Notes: generated by a model from the letters alone, not told the origin. A stretch of DNA of 64,000 nt from Actibacterium sp. 188UL27-1 (GCF_016901225.1 NZ_JAFEUL010000002.1:1-64000), one strand, 5' to 3'. Shown: positions 52,525-62,802, counted from the first letter of the stretch. Numbers and translations: made by a program.

Positions 52525-53601
52525 TTACTGGGGCACCTCGCCGGTGAGCCCTTCGATATAGAAGTTCATGCCAGCCAGCGTGCCGTCATCGGCGACCTCG
52601 CCCTCGGCCAGCCAGGCGGATCCGTCCTGCCTGTTGATCGGTCCGGTGAAGGGATGATATTCGCCCGCGGCAATGGCGGTTTTCATCGCCTCGGCTTCGG
52701 CCCGCAGGTCCTCGGGCAGCTTGTCGCTGAAAGCTGCCATCTCCACCATGCCCGGTTCGATCCCGTCCCAGGTATTGGTGCTTTCCCAGGTGCCATCCAT
52801 GGCGGCTTGGACCCGTTCGATGTAGTAGGGCGCCCAATTGTCGATGATCGCCGTCATCTGTGCATTGGGGCCAAAATTGATCATGTCGGAGGCTTGCCCG
52901 AAGGCTAGGATCCCCTTCTCTTCGGCGATGGTCATGGGGGCGGTGGAATCCGTATGCTGCATGATCACATCGGCGCCCTGTTCGATGAGCGCGGTTGCGG
53001 CATCCGCCTCCTTGGCCGGGTCGAACCAGGTGGAGACCCAAACCACGTTGAACTCAACCTCGGGGTTCACCTTCTTGGCATGCAGGTAGGCGGCGTTGAT
53101 GCCCCGGATCACTTCGGGGATCGGATAGGACGCGATATAGCCTACCTTGTTGGTCTTGGTCATCTTGCCCGCGATATGGCCGATGATCGCGCGCCCTTCA
53201 TAGAACCGCGCGGAATAGACCGAGACGTTGTCGGCCTGTTTGTAACCGGTCGCATGCTCGAATTTCACATCTGGAAACTTGCCCGCGACATTCACGGTCG
53301 CATCCATATAGCCGAAGGATGTGGTAAAGATCATGTCCGCGCCCGAAAGCGCCATCTGGGTCAGTACACGCTCGGCATCTGCGCCTTCGGGGACGCTTTC
53401 CTGATAGATCGTCTCGACCGTGTCACCGAAATGCTCCTCAACGGCCAGGCGCCCCTCGTTATGTTCATAGGACCAGCCGAAATCACCAATGGGGCCCACA
53501 TAGACAAAGCCGACCTTGAGGGGATCGTCTTGGGCCACCGCTGCGCCTGCCAGCCCCAGGCCCAGCACGGCCCCGGCAAGTATGGATTTAAATGTCATCA
53601 T
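52525..53601 (-). CDS. BMP-family (Med/TmpC) nucleoside/purine-binding protein
   Basis: A 358-residue periplasmic binding protein. Signal peptide is about 1-23 (ending A-V-A-Q), then L-K-V-G-F-V-Y-V-G-P-I-G-D-F-G-W, the start of the BMP family, and M-Q-H-T-D-S-T-A-P in the hinge region. The signal peptide is not a lipobox type. It serves the importer encoded by 54346-57913. The start (53601 or 53598) lies inside the 3' end of the ion-channel gene (14-bp overlap). Confidence 0.9.
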   Translation of the reverse strand: MMTFKSILAGAVLGLGLAGAAVAQDDPLKVGFVYVGPIGDFGWSYEHNEGRLAVEEHFGDTVETIYQESVPEGADAERVLTQMALSGADMIFTTSFGYMDATVNVAGKFPDVKFEHATGYKQADNVSVYSARFYEGRAIIGHIAGKMTKTNKVGYIASYPIPEVIRGINAAYLHAKKVNPEVEFNVVWVSTWFDPAKEADAATALIEQGADVIMQHTDSTAPMTIAEEKGILAFGQASDMINFGPNAQMTAIIDNWAPYYIERVQAAMDGTWESTNTWDGIEPGMVEMAAFSDKLPEDLRAEAEAMKTAIAAGEYHPFTGPINRQDGSAWLAEGEVADDGTLAGMNFYIEGLTGEVPQ

Positions 53602-54349
53602 CGTCTCCCTGACTGTTCTTGTCGCTCTTTCTGAGGTGTTGATCTGCGCTTAGCAAGGCTGAGGTGACGAGACCCACGGGCACGGCCACGATCCCGAGGC
53701 CAATGAGCAAAACACAGGCAGTAAAGATCTTGCCGCCGACAGTTATGGGATAGGCATCGCCATATCCCACCGTTGTCAGGGTCGCCATGGCCCACCACAG
53801 GCTGGCCGGGATCGAGGTGAAGACATCGGGTTGGGCGTTGTGTTCCAGGTGGTAGATGCCAACGGCCGCGAGATAGAGCATCAGCAAGGCCAGAACCGAG
53901 AACAGGATCAACTCGTCCCGCACTTGCCACAGGGCATGTTCCAGGCGGGCCATGGCGGTCCGCAGGCGCAGCAGTTTCAACACCCTAACGAGACGCAGCA
54001 GGCGCAAGACCCGGACCGCGGCCAGATCCGGCATCAGCAGCAGGAGCGCGGGCACACAGGCCAAAAAGTCAATCAGTCCCCAAAAGCTGAAGATGTAGCG
54101 GACCGGGCGCGGGGCACAGACCACCCGGATCCCGTATTCGAGTATGAAAAGACTGACGAAGACATATTCGGCCTGGCGCATTACTTTGCCGTAGCGGTTG
54201 GCCAGGTCAGGAATGGTTTCGAGGGCAATCACGACGGCGGAGGCGATGATCAGCGTCTTGACCGCAATCGCCATATAGGGCCCGTCCTCAGGCGATGTCC
54301 CGTCGATGATCGCCAGGATCCGGGCACGGGACAGGCCCCGCACGTTCAC
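53588..54349 (-). CDS. Voltage-gated-type potassium channel
   Basis: A 253-residue channel with six helices. S4 is Arg-rich with repeats every third residue (V-R-V-L-R-L-L-R-L-V-R-V-L-K-L-L), the pore helix leads to the selectivity filter T-V-G-Y-G-D, and S6 follows. No RCK domain. It overlaps the permease gene upstream (54346-54349) and the binding-protein gene downstream, so it is embedded in the purine operon although its function is unrelated as far as known. Confidence 0.92.
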   Translation of the reverse strand: MNVRGLSRARILAIIDGTSPEDGPYMAIAVKTLIIASAVVIALETIPDLANRYGKVMRQAEYVFVSLFILEYGIRVVCAPRPVRYIFSFWGLIDFLACVPALLLLMPDLAAVRVLRLLRLVRVLKLLRLRTAMARLEHALWQVRDELILFSVLALLMLYLAAVGIYHLEHNAQPDVFTSIPASLWWAMATLTTVGYGDAYPITVGGKIFTACVLLIGLGIVAVPVGLVTSALLSADQHLRKSDKNSQGDDDDI

Positions 54350-55272
54350 CCCGAATCGTGGAAGCGGGTGCCGAGGCTGGCCGGTGCGCCGCTGGCGCCC
54401 TTGCCCGAGGAGATGAGGACCAAGACCACGATGGTTAGCAGGTAGGGTGCCATGGACAGGACCTCAACCGGCACCTTGACCCCCGCCGCCTGTAAGTTGA
54501 GTTGCAAGACCGTGAGGCCACCAAAAAGATAGGCCCCCGCCAGCACGCGCCAGGGTCGCCAACTGGCAAAGACGACCAGGGCCAAGGCGATCCAGCCCGC
54601 GCCTGCTGTCATGCCTTCGGTCCATTGCGGGACGCGCACGATGCTGAGATATGCGCCACCCAGGCCCGCGCAGGCCCCGCCAAATGCGATGGCCGCCAGG
54701 CGGATGCGAATGACCGGATATCCCAGGGCGTGGGCGGCGTTATGGCTTTCGCCGACGGCGCGCAGGATCAGCCCGGCCCGCGTGTATCTGAGGCCAGCCC
54801 AGACGCCCGCCACGATCAGCAGGCTGACATAGACCATCCCGTCATGACGGAACAATACGATGCCCAGCCCGGGGATATCGGCGAGCGGACCCAGGGGAAC
54901 CGGGCCCACATCGATGCCTTTGACCCCGATAAATCCCTGACCCAACAGGGCGGAGAGGCCGAGGCCGAACAAGGTCAGCGCGAGCCCCGTCGCCACCTGG
55001 TTCGACATCAGGACCTGGGTCAGGAAGCCAAAAATCAGGGAGAGGGCCGCCCCGCCAAGGGCCGCGGCGATAAAGCCCAACCCCGCGCTGCCCGTCTGGA
55101 CGGCGATGGCAAAGCCACAGACCGCGCCGGTGATCATCATCCCTTCGACGCCGAGGTTCAGGACGCCCGATTTCTCCACCACCAATTCACCGATCCCGGC
55201 CAGCAGGATCGGCGTGGCCGAGACCATGAGCGACGCGATGAGGACGAAAAGGTTGATCGAAGACAGGTCCAT
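54346..55272 (-). CDS. Nucleoside/purine ABC transporter permease 2
   Basis: A 308-residue inner-membrane permease of the BPD_transp_2 family. Signature segments are G-I-G-E-L-V-V-E-K-S-G-V-L-N-L-G-V-E-G and G-E-S-H-N-A-A-H-A-L-G-Y, typical of the smaller subunit of BMP-linked importers. It starts at ATG 55272, sharing one base with the stop of permease 1. Confidence 0.9.
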   Translation of the reverse strand: MDLSSINLFVLIASLMVSATPILLAGIGELVVEKSGVLNLGVEGMMITGAVCGFAIAVQTGSAGLGFIAAALGGAALSLIFGFLTQVLMSNQVATGLALTLFGLGLSALLGQGFIGVKGIDVGPVPLGPLADIPGLGIVLFRHDGMVYVSLLIVAGVWAGLRYTRAGLILRAVGESHNAAHALGYPVIRIRLAAIAFGGACAGLGGAYLSIVRVPQWTEGMTAGAGWIALALVVFASWRPWRVLAGAYLFGGLTVLQLNLQAAGVKVPVEVLSMAPYLLTIVVLVLISSGKGASGAPASLGTRFHDSG

Positions 55273-56357
55273 CACGCCCCCCTGCGCCGGGCCAGCCGGA
55301 TCCGGTAATTGGTCAGCACATCGAGCCCCAGCAGGAAGAAAAGCAGCATCCCCTGGAACGCCTGAATGGCCGCACCGGGTAGGCTGAGGGTGAGCTGAGC
55401 CAGCTCTCCGCCGATATAGGTGAGGGCCATCAGCAGCCCCGCCATCAAGATGCCGAAGGGGTTCAGGCGGCCCAGGAAGGCCACGATGATGGCGGTGAAG
55501 CCGTAGCCCGAATTGAAGTCGATGCTGATTTGTCCGGCGGGGCCGGTGACCTCGAACAAGCCCGCGAGACCGGCCAGGGCGCCGGAGAAGCCCAGGCAGA
55601 AGATGACGAGGCGTTTTGGGGCGAAGCCAGCAAATAGGGCGGCGCGGGGGCTTTCGCCGGCCACCCGGATCTGAAAGCCCATCAGGTGCCGGGTCATGAC
55701 AATATAGGCAAAGATCACGGCGGCAATGGCCGCAACGCCACCCCAATGGAGGCCGGAATTGGCGAAGAGTTCCAGATTTTGGGTGCCGGAATGCTGGGCA
55801 AGGTTGCGCGAGCCGGGGAAGCCGCCGCCATCTGGGTTGCGCAGGAACCCCACGGCGGCCCGCGCAAGTATCTGTTCGGCCACATAGACGAGGAGGAGGG
55901 AGACCAGGATCTCGTTGGTGCGGAAGGTGACGCGCAAAAGCGCCGGGATCATCGCCCAAAGCCATCCGCCCAGGGCCCCGGCCGCGACCATCGCGGGGAA
56001 GAGTATTGTGCTCTCGGATGGGAAAGCTGCAAGGCCCAAGCCCGCACCAAAGAGGGCCCCGATGATGTATTGCCCCTCGGCCCCGATATTCCAGATGCCC
56101 GCCCGAAACCCGAGGCTGAGACCGATTGCGATCAGGATCAGCGGTCCAGCCTTGACCAGGAGTTGCGGCCGGGAATAGCTGGCGAATTGCGGATGAAACA
56201 GCGGGTCGTAGAAGATGGTTTTCAGGGCCTGGACCGGTGGCGTGCCTAAGGCCGCGAACATCAGCCCGCCGGCGATCATCGTCAGAAGGACGGCCACGAT
56301 GGGGGTGGCAAAGGTCCAGATCTGGGCCGGTGCGGCGCGTTGTTCCAGGCGGATCAT
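55272..56357 (-). CDS. Nucleoside/purine ABC transporter permease 1
   Basis: A 361-residue permease with an extra N-terminal helix and the core motif F-R-A-G-I-W-N-I-G-A-E-G-Q-Y and V-A-G-E-S-P-R-A-A. The start is ATG 56357, overlapping the ATPase stop. The frame remains open to 56414, but that part lies in the repeat unit within the ATPase gene. Confidence 0.9.
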   Translation of the reverse strand: MIRLEQRAAPAQIWTFATPIVAVLLTMIAGGLMFAALGTPPVQALKTIFYDPLFHPQFASYSRPQLLVKAGPLILIAIGLSLGFRAGIWNIGAEGQYIIGALFGAGLGLAAFPSESTILFPAMVAAGALGGWLWAMIPALLRVTFRTNEILVSLLLVYVAEQILARAAVGFLRNPDGGGFPGSRNLAQHSGTQNLELFANSGLHWGGVAAIAAVIFAYIVMTRHLMGFQIRVAGESPRAALFAGFAPKRLVIFCLGFSGALAGLAGLFEVTGPAGQISIDFNSGYGFTAIIVAFLGRLNPFGILMAGLLMALTYIGGELAQLTLSLPGAAIQAFQGMLLFFLLGLDVLTNYRIRLARRRGA

Positions 56358-57913
56358 GGGGCGGCCAGGGCTGGGCCTGGATTTTGTGCCTCTGGCGGGG
56401 ATATTTCCGAACACATAATGGGGGTATCCCCGCCCAGCATCAGACCGATTTGTTCTTGGGTCAGGTCGGCCATTGGGTGCGTTGGACTCAGGCGACCTTC
56501 ATTCAGGGCGGCGAAGGTGTCGGCGATTTCGGTCAACTCGTCCAGGTCCTGGCTGATGACGATGACGGCGGTGCCCTGGTCCGCCAGATCTGTCAGGGCC
56601 TGGCGGATGGCGGCGGCGGCGGCGGCATCGACGCCCCAGGTGGGTTGATTGACCACCAGGACTTTTGGATCTTGCAGGATCTCGCGCCCCATGACGAACT
56701 TTTGCAGGTTGCCGCCGGAGAGGGATTGCGCCACGGCCTGGGGGCCGGGCGTGCGCACATCGAAGCGGGTGATGACGTCTTGGGCCAGTTGCTGCGCCTT
56801 GCCCCAATTGAGCCAACCGCCCCGGGCCAGGCTTGACCGATCCCACCCGGTCAGCGCTGTATTCTCCGTCAGCGTCATGGCCGGAGCAGCGGCGTGGCCC
56901 AGACGTTCCTCTGGCGCGCTGAGCAGGCCCAGGGCGCGCCTGGCGGTGGGGCCGAGGGCTCCAATGGGGGTGCCAGTGAGGTCTATGCTATCCCCCTGGC
57001 TGGACCGTTCACCTGATAAGGCGGCCAGCAGTGCATCCTGTCCGTTGCCTGCGACCCCGCCGATGCCCAGGATCTCCCCCGCTCTGATCACAAAGGAGAT
57101 GTCGCGGAGCGGTGTGTCATTGTCGGATCGCGGCGCCAGGGACAGCTTTTGGACGGTGAGGATTGGGTCGCCCATAGCCCTGACCTGGCGGGCGATGGCT
57201 GTGGGGCGCGTGCCGACCATCAGTTCCGCCAAGTCGGCGGCAGTGGCGGTTTGCGGATCGGCGGTGCCCACCACCTTGCCATGGCGCAGGATCGTGGCCT
57301 GGTCGCAGAGCGCGCGGATTTCTTTCAGTTTGTGGGAGATATAGAGAATTGATTTCCCCTGATCTTTCAGGGTGTGCAGCGCGGCGAAGAGCGTTTCGGC
57401 CTCTTGCGGGGTCAGCACGCTGGTCGGTTCGTCCATGATCAGCAGGCTCGGTTTTTGCAGCAGGCAGCGGATGATTTCGACCCGCTGTTTTTCCCCTGCC
57501 GACAGGTCGCCCACCCGGCGATTTGGGTCCAGCGGCAGGCCATAATCGGTGCTGACGCGGGCGATCTCTGTCGACAGGTCGCGCAGTCTGGGTGGATGGT
57601 CCATGCCGAGGGCGACGTTCTCTGCCACATTGAGCGCATCGAAGAGCGAGAAGTGTTGAAACACCATCGCCACGCCGGTGGCGCGCGCCATGTTGGGCGC
57701 GCGCGGGGCGTAGAGCTGTCCCTGCCACAGCATTTGTCCCTGATCCGGTGCGATCAGGCCGTAGATAGCTTTGACCAGCGTGGATTTTCCGGCACCGTTT
57801 TCCCCCAGTAAGGCGTGGATTTCGCCGGGTTGGACGGTCAGGCTGACATCGTCATTGGCCACGACGCCGGGATAGGCTTTGCGCAGGTTGCGGATCTCTA
57901 GCAGGGCAGTCAT
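56354..57913 (-). CDS. Nucleoside/purine ABC transporter ATPase, double domain
   Basis: A 519-residue protein with two ABC domains. The N-terminal domain has Walker A G-E-N-G-A-G-K-S-T, signature L-S-A-G-E-K-Q-R and Walker B L-L-I-M-D-E-P-T-S-V-L; the C-terminal domain has a degenerate A-loop (G-V-A-G-N-G-Q) and L-S-G-G-N-L-Q-K, as in RbsA/NupO relatives. The last ~20 residues (M-C-S-E-I-S-P-P-E-A-Q-N-P) are encoded by an intergenic-type repeat unit. Start 57913 overlaps xdhC. Confidence 0.92.
   Translation of the reverse strand: MTALLEIRNLRKAYPGVVANDDVSLTVQPGEIHALLGENGAGKSTLVKAIYGLIAPDQGQMLWQGQLYAPRAPNMARATGVAMVFQHFSLFDALNVAENVALGMDHPPRLRDLSTEIARVSTDYGLPLDPNRRVGDLSAGEKQRVEIIRCLLQKPSLLIMDEPTSVLTPQEAETLFAALHTLKDQGKSILYISHKLKEIRALCDQATILRHGKVVGTADPQTATAADLAELMVGTRPTAIARQVRAMGDPILTVQKLSLAPRSDNDTPLRDISFVIRAGEILGIGGVAGNGQDALLAALSGERSSQGDSIDLTGTPIGALGPTARRALGLLSAPEERLGHAAAPAMTLTENTALTGWDRSSLARGGWLNWGKAQQLAQDVITRFDVRTPGPQAVAQSLSGGNLQKFVMGREILQDPKVLVVNQPTWGVDAAAAAAIRQALTDLADQGTAVIVISQDLDELTEIADTFAALNEGRLSPTHPMADLTQEQIGLMLGGDTPIMCSEISPPEAQNPGPALAAP
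56388..56424. repeat. Repeat unit of the CCTCCGGCGGGGATATTT family inside a coding region
   Basis: GCCTCTGGCGGGGATATTT followed by CCGAACACATAATGGGGG matches one arm of the inverted repeats at 29585 and 33651. Here it is single and forms the 3' end of the ATPase gene. Confidence 0.8.
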
Positions 57914-58845
57914 CGGGGGGCGGCCTCGGCCAGGGGATGGGCCACGGATTGGGACTGCAACAGGGCATGTGCGACCCCGATGGCGATGGCCTGGGGGTGT
58001 TTGCCCAGGTCTGGCGCGCCGATGGGGCAAGTCAGTCGGGCGATCTGCTGGTCGGAATGCCCGAGTGCGGCCAGGCGGGACCGGAATCGGGCCCATTTGG
58101 TTTGTGATCCGATCAGCCCGGCAAAGGCAAAGCTGTGTTGCAGCAGGGCATGGCACAGGGCGAGGTCGAGGTCATGGGAATGGGTCACAATCAGGTGGTG
58201 GGCTTGGGCTGGCGCGTGGTGGACGACCTGGTCTGGGGCCGCCGCCAGCAACCGTTCGACCTGGGGTGAGACGGTCGCGGGGTAGCGGTCGGCAGCGATA
58301 TCGACCCAGGTGATCGCCCAACCCGGCAGGGGGGCCAAGGTCGCGACCAGGGCCCGGCCCACATGGCCCGCGCCATAGATCCAAAGGGGGTGTCCCCGTG
58401 GGGACAGGCGTTCGGCTAACCATCCTTGGCTGAGCCGAGGGAGGGGCCCGGCTGTCGCCAGGGCAACCGGTTTATCCCCTTTTGGACCGCCCAGGGGCCG
58501 GAGAACGCATCCGTCGCGGGTTTTGGCCGCCAGGGCCGCTAGGGCGGCTGCGTCGTAGATCTCGGTGACGAGGGTTACCGCACCGCCACAGCATTGGCCC
58601 AGGGCAGGGCCTAGGGGCACCCGGTTCACCCGGGACTGCCCGTCGGCCAGAAGCTCGCGCGCGGTGGCGGCGGCGTCAAACTCCAGCGCGCCGCCGCCGA
58701 TTGTGCCGGATTGCCCGTCGCGCCAGACCAGCATGGCCGCCCCGGCTTCGCGGGGGGTTGAGCCCTTGACCTCTGCCATCAGGACCCGGGCCACGGTGCC
58801 ATGGGCGACGACAGCGGCCTGAAGGTCATTCAAGTTAAAACTCAT
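57910..58845 (-). CDS. xdhC: Xanthine dehydrogenase maturation protein XdhC
   Basis: A 311-residue protein. The N-terminal XdhC domain has P-R-E-A-G-A-A-M, G-T-I-G-G-G-A-L-E and Q-C-C-G-G (molybdenum cofactor-binding Cys). The C-terminal Rossmann domain has W-I-Y-G-A-G-H-V-G-R-A. It inserts and sulfurates the molybdopterin cofactor of XdhAB. Start ATG 58845 overlaps the xdhB stop. Confidence 0.93.
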   Translation of the reverse strand: MSFNLNDLQAAVVAHGTVARVLMAEVKGSTPREAGAAMLVWRDGQSGTIGGGALEFDAAATARELLADGQSRVNRVPLGPALGQCCGGAVTLVTEIYDAAALAALAAKTRDGCVLRPLGGPKGDKPVALATAGPLPRLSQGWLAERLSPRGHPLWIYGAGHVGRALVATLAPLPGWAITWVDIAADRYPATVSPQVERLLAAAPDQVVHHAPAQAHHLIVTHSHDLDLALCHALLQHSFAFAGLIGSQTKWARFRSRLAALGHSDQQIARLTCPIGAPDLGKHPQAIAIGVAHALLQSQSVAHPLAEAAPR

Positions 58846-61121
58846 AGGCGTACCCGATTGACGGCGTCCAGAATGCGTTCCGGCGTGGCGGGCGCGTCGA
58901 GCGCGGGATAGCCGGGGCCGCAAGCGGCGATGGCATCGGACAGGGCGAGGAAGGCGGAGATACCCAGCATCAGGGGCGGTTCGCCCACGGCTTTGGAGCG
59001 ATAGATCGTCTCCTCCCGGTTGGCCTGATCCCAGAGCGCCACATTAAAGATCTCGGGCTGGTCCGAGCAGGCGGGGATTTTGTAGGTTGACGGCGCGTGG
59101 GTTTTCAGCGCGCCTTTATCATCCCAGACGAGTTCTTCCATGGTGAGCCATCCGGCCCCTTGGACGTAGCCGCCTTCGACCTGGCCGATATCCAGGGCCG
59201 GGTTCAGGGAGGCACCGGCATCATGCAGGATATCCGTGCGCAGTATGCGGTTTTCGCCGGTCAGCGTGTCGATCACGACCTCTGTCACCGCAGCACCATA
59301 GGCGAAGTAATAAAACGGGCGGCCCTGGCCCTTGATCCGGTCCCAGACAATGTCGGGCGTCTTGTAGAACCCGGTCGCAGACAGGCTGATCCGGGCCATG
59401 TAGGCGGTCTGGACGGCCTCTGCCCAGGGGATCGCATGATCCCCTATGATGACCTGTGCGTCGGCGAACTGTACCTGGTCTGGGGTGGTCTGATGCAATT
59501 CGGCCAGATGCGCGGCGATCCGGTCCCGGATCGTGTCGCATGCCACTTTCACGGCCATCCCGTTCAAGTCGGACCCCGAGGATGCTGCGGTGGCGGAGGT
59601 ATTGGGCACCTTGCCCGTGTCCGTCGCAGTGATCTTGATGGCGCTGGTTTCCAGCCCGAACCGGTCTGCGGCCACTTGCGCCACCTTCTGGAACAGGCCC
59701 TGGCCCATTTCGGTGCCGCCATGGTTCAGGTGGACGGAGCCGTCCTGATAGATATGGACCAATGCCCCCGCCTGGTTCAGGTGGGTGAGCGTGAAACTGA
59801 TGCCGAACTTGACCGGCGTGAGGGCGATGCCCTTTTTCAGCACTGGATGATCCGCGTTCCAATCAGCGATCTGGGCGCGGCGTGCGGTGTAGTCTGAGGT
59901 TTCGACCAACCGGTCGATCAGATCGGGCAAGATGAAATCGCGCACCTCCATGCCGTATGGCGTTGTCAGGCCGTTGCCCGTTGCGCCATAGAAGTTCTGC
60001 CGCCGTGTTTCCAGCGGATCCTGGCCAAGCTGGTGGGCGATATGGTCCAGCACGCGTTCGATCCCGACCATGCCCTGGGGTCCGCCAAAGCCGCGAAAGG
60101 CCGTGGCCGATTGGGTGTTTGTCTTCAGCCGGTGGGAGGTGATGCGCACATTCGGCAGCCAGTAGGCATTGTCGGCATGCAGCATCGCGCGGTCGGCCAC
60201 GGGCAGGCTTAGATCCTGGGCCCAACCGCAGCGACAGAGCTGGGTCAGATCCAGGGCGATGATCCGGCCCTGATCGTCCAAGCCCGCCCGGTAGGTGATG
60301 CGGAAATCGTGGCGTTTGCCGGTGATCATGAAGTCGTCATCGCGGTCATAGCGCATCTTGCACGGGCGCCCGGTTTTCTGGGCTGCGACGGCGCAGGCCA
60401 CGGCGAGCGCATTGCCCTGGCTCTCTTTTCCGCCAAACCCGCCGCCCATCCTGCGAACCTCGACCCGCACGGCATGCATCGGGATGTTCAGGGCTTCGGC
60501 CACTTTGTGCTGGATTTCCGTCGGATGCTGGGAGGAGGAGTGAACGACCATGTCGCCCCCTTCCTGCGGCAGGGCCAGGGCTGATTGACCTTCGAGGTAG
60601 AAATGTTCCTGCCCGCCAATCTCTATTGCACCGCCAAGGGTTTGAGCTGCGAGGCCCATGGCATGGTCGGGGTCACCGCGCCGGTAGATCCGGGGGCCGT
60701 CTTCAAACCGGTTATTGGCTGCGAGAGCGTCATCCAGGCTTAGGATTGCGGCGCGTTCGTCATAGACGATCTTGCCCATCCGCGCGGCCCGGCGGGCGGC
60801 GAGATGTGAGCGAGCGATAACGATAAAAAGCGGCTGACCGACATAGTGGACCTCGCCGGTTGCCAAAAGGGGCTCATCATGAGCGGAGGGGGAGACGTCG
60901 TTGGCGCCCGGCAGATCCTCCGCAATCAGCACGGCCACGACATCCGGTGCTGCGCGAATGGCCGACAGATCCATGGCCGTGACCGTGCCATGGGCAATAG
61001 TGCTTTGGCCAAACGCGAGGTGCAGCGTGTCTGCCGGGGTGGGGATATCGTCGACATACCGCGCAGCGCCGGTGACGTGGAGCGTGGCGGCATCATGGGG
61101 CAGGGGTTTGGCAACGGTCAC
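58842..61121 (-). CDS. xdhB: Xanthine dehydrogenase, molybdopterin-binding subunit
   Basis: A 759-residue subunit. Mo-co motifs are [19 protein letters not shown], and the catalytic glutamate in V-G-E-P-P-L-M-L near the C-terminus. It oxidises hypoxanthine and xanthine to urate. It overlaps xdhA and xdhC by 4 bp on each side. Confidence 0.95.
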   Translation of the reverse strand: MTVAKPLPHDAATLHVTGAARYVDDIPTPADTLHLAFGQSTIAHGTVTAMDLSAIRAAPDVVAVLIAEDLPGANDVSPSAHDEPLLATGEVHYVGQPLFIVIARSHLAARRAARMGKIVYDERAAILSLDDALAANNRFEDGPRIYRRGDPDHAMGLAAQTLGGAIEIGGQEHFYLEGQSALALPQEGGDMVVHSSSQHPTEIQHKVAEALNIPMHAVRVEVRRMGGGFGGKESQGNALAVACAVAAQKTGRPCKMRYDRDDDFMITGKRHDFRITYRAGLDDQGRIIALDLTQLCRCGWAQDLSLPVADRAMLHADNAYWLPNVRITSHRLKTNTQSATAFRGFGGPQGMVGIERVLDHIAHQLGQDPLETRRQNFYGATGNGLTTPYGMEVRDFILPDLIDRLVETSDYTARRAQIADWNADHPVLKKGIALTPVKFGISFTLTHLNQAGALVHIYQDGSVHLNHGGTEMGQGLFQKVAQVAADRFGLETSAIKITATDTGKVPNTSATAASSGSDLNGMAVKVACDTIRDRIAAHLAELHQTTPDQVQFADAQVIIGDHAIPWAEAVQTAYMARISLSATGFYKTPDIVWDRIKGQGRPFYYFAYGAAVTEVVIDTLTGENRILRTDILHDAGASLNPALDIGQVEGGYVQGAGWLTMEELVWDDKGALKTHAPSTYKIPACSDQPEIFNVALWDQANREETIYRSKAVGEPPLMLGISAFLALSDAIAACGPGYPALDAPATPERILDAVNRVRL

Positions 61122-62611
61122 GGGTTGACCTCCAGAACCGAGGTCTGTGTGCCATGATCCTCCAGCACCGCCCGGAGCAGCATGTTCTGGGCCGTGCGCA
61201 ACCGGTAGCTGGCTGAGGCGCGCATGTCGCTGAGCGGCGTGAAATCCTGGGCGAAGATCGGGGCGAGCGCCATCGCCGTCTCAGCTGTCCAGGGTTGGCC
61301 AATCAATGCGGCCTCGACATGGGTGGCGCGTTTCGGGATGCCAGCCATGCCGCCAAACGCGATCCGGGCGGTCTGCACAGTTTTGTCCTTTGTGGTGATG
61401 TTGAAGGCGCCACAGACAGCGGAGATATCCTGGTCGAAGCGTTTGGACAATTTGTAGGTTTTCAGGTGGTCGGGTTGCCTGGGGATCGAGACGGCTTCGA
61501 CGAATTCTCCTGGTGCGCGGTCCTGCTTGCGGTAGTCGAGGTAAAGGTCCTCCAGCAGCAGAATGCGCCGTGCGTCACGGTGCCGGAGGTGGACATGTGC
61601 GCCAAGGGCGATGAGGGCTGGCATGCTGTCTCCGATGGGGGAACCACCGGCGATGTTGCCCCCGATGGTGGCGGCGTTGCGCACCTGGACAGAGCCGTAG
61701 CGGCGGATGAGTTCGGCGAAGGCGGGATGATGGTTGGCGATGAAGGCGCCGAGATCGGTGAGGGTGACGCCGGCTCCGATATGGATGTCGCTGTCGGTCA
61801 CCTCGATCTGCTGCAAATCGTGACACTGATGCAGGAAGGCTATTGGGTGCAGGTTGCGAAAATCCTTGGTGACCCAGAGCCCGACATCGGTTGCTCCGGC
61901 GATCAGAGTGCCATCCGGATGGTCGGCATACCAATGGGCAAGCTCATCGGCGCACCCGGGCAAGCCCGGGTCCACCTCTTCGCTTGCGTCGGGACTGGGG
62001 CCCTCCGGTCCCGTTTGGTCGTTGGGTTGGGTCGAGGCGATGGAGGGCGTCAGTCCCGACGCGGGCAAGGAGTGTTGGGGCATGTCCCCCGCCGACGCGC
62101 CCGCCCCCTCCGCATCAAGGGCGGCGCTGTCGGTTTGCATCCAGGTTGGAACGGCAGCCGCCTCTGCCTCCTGTGCGGCGCGCAGGATTGGCGCATAACC
62201 GGTGCACCGACACAGATTTCCTGCCAGTTGATCTTCATGATCCGTGCGACCGTTCAGATGTGCCACGGCCATGGTCACTACAAAACCCGGCGTGCAGAAC
62301 CCGCATTGGCTGCCATGCTGCGCCACCATGGCCTGTTGCACGGGATGGAACGCACCGTCCGGCCCGTTTATGCCTTCGATGGTCCGGACGGCCTTGTTCA
62401 TCAGTTGCGGTAGAAACAGGATGCAGGCATTCAACGCCCGGGCACCGTCGTGATCGCTCACCATGACCGAGCAGGCACCGCAATCGCCTTCATTGCAGCC
62501 TTCCTTGGTGCCTGTCAGCGATGCGCGTTCGCGCAGCCAGTCAAGCAAGGTGGTCGTCGGTGGACCATTCGCGGTCACCCACTCTCCGTTCAACAGAAAC
62601 GTCACGCGCAT
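61118..62611 (-). CDS. xdhA: Xanthine dehydrogenase, FeS/FAD subunit, with an unusual interdomain insert
   Basis: A 497-residue subunit. The first [2Fe-2S] motif is [10 protein letters not shown], the second C-G-F-C-T-P-G-F ... C-R-C-T-G-Y, and the FAD domain has [13 protein letters not shown]. Between them, about residues 165-225, lies a Pro/Ser/Gly-rich stretch (for example [16 protein letters not shown]) encoded by a palindromic DNA element. The start is ATG 62611; first gene of the purine operon. Confidence 0.94.
   Translation of the reverse strand: MRVTFLLNGEWVTANGPPTTTLLDWLRERASLTGTKEGCNEGDCGACSVMVSDHDGARALNACILFLPQLMNKAVRTIEGINGPDGAFHPVQQAMVAQHGSQCGFCTPGFVVTMAVAHLNGRTDHEDQLAGNLCRCTGYAPILRAAQEAEAAAVPTWMQTDSAALDAEGAGASAGDMPQHSLPASGLTPSIASTQPNDQTGPEGPSPDASEEVDPGLPGCADELAHWYADHPDGTLIAGATDVGLWVTKDFRNLHPIAFLHQCHDLQQIEVTDSDIHIGAGVTLTDLGAFIANHHPAFAELIRRYGSVQVRNAATIGGNIAGGSPIGDSMPALIALGAHVHLRHRDARRILLLEDLYLDYRKQDRAPGEFVEAVSIPRQPDHLKTYKLSKRFDQDISAVCGAFNITTKDKTVQTARIAFGGMAGIPKRATHVEAALIGQPWTAETAMALAPIFAQDFTPLSDMRASASYRLRTAQNMLLRAVLEDHGTQTSVLEVNP
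61986..62062. repeat. 77-bp palindromic element inside xdhA
   Basis: GCGTCGGGACT (61986-61996) and GCCCTCC (62000-62006) pair perfectly with GGAGGGC (62042-62048) and AGTCCCGACGC (62052-62062). The two arms are interrupted by symmetrical 3-nt mismatches. The element encodes a linker between the FeS and FAD domains. Confidence 0.85.
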
Positions 62612-62802
62612 ATGTGACTTCCGCCGCCATACCAAAGCCAGGCCTCTGTTGCGTTCGATGCGGCGTAGAACGCGGTCAAAGCCAATCCGACCGCATTAGC
62701 AAATCGAAGACGCGCGCGCTTTGCAAGGGGGCGCGGGCCGGAGCGTGCCCCGACTGCAGACCTGCGGTTGCAGCGGCCCACCCACCAGCCACACGCGCCC
62801 GA

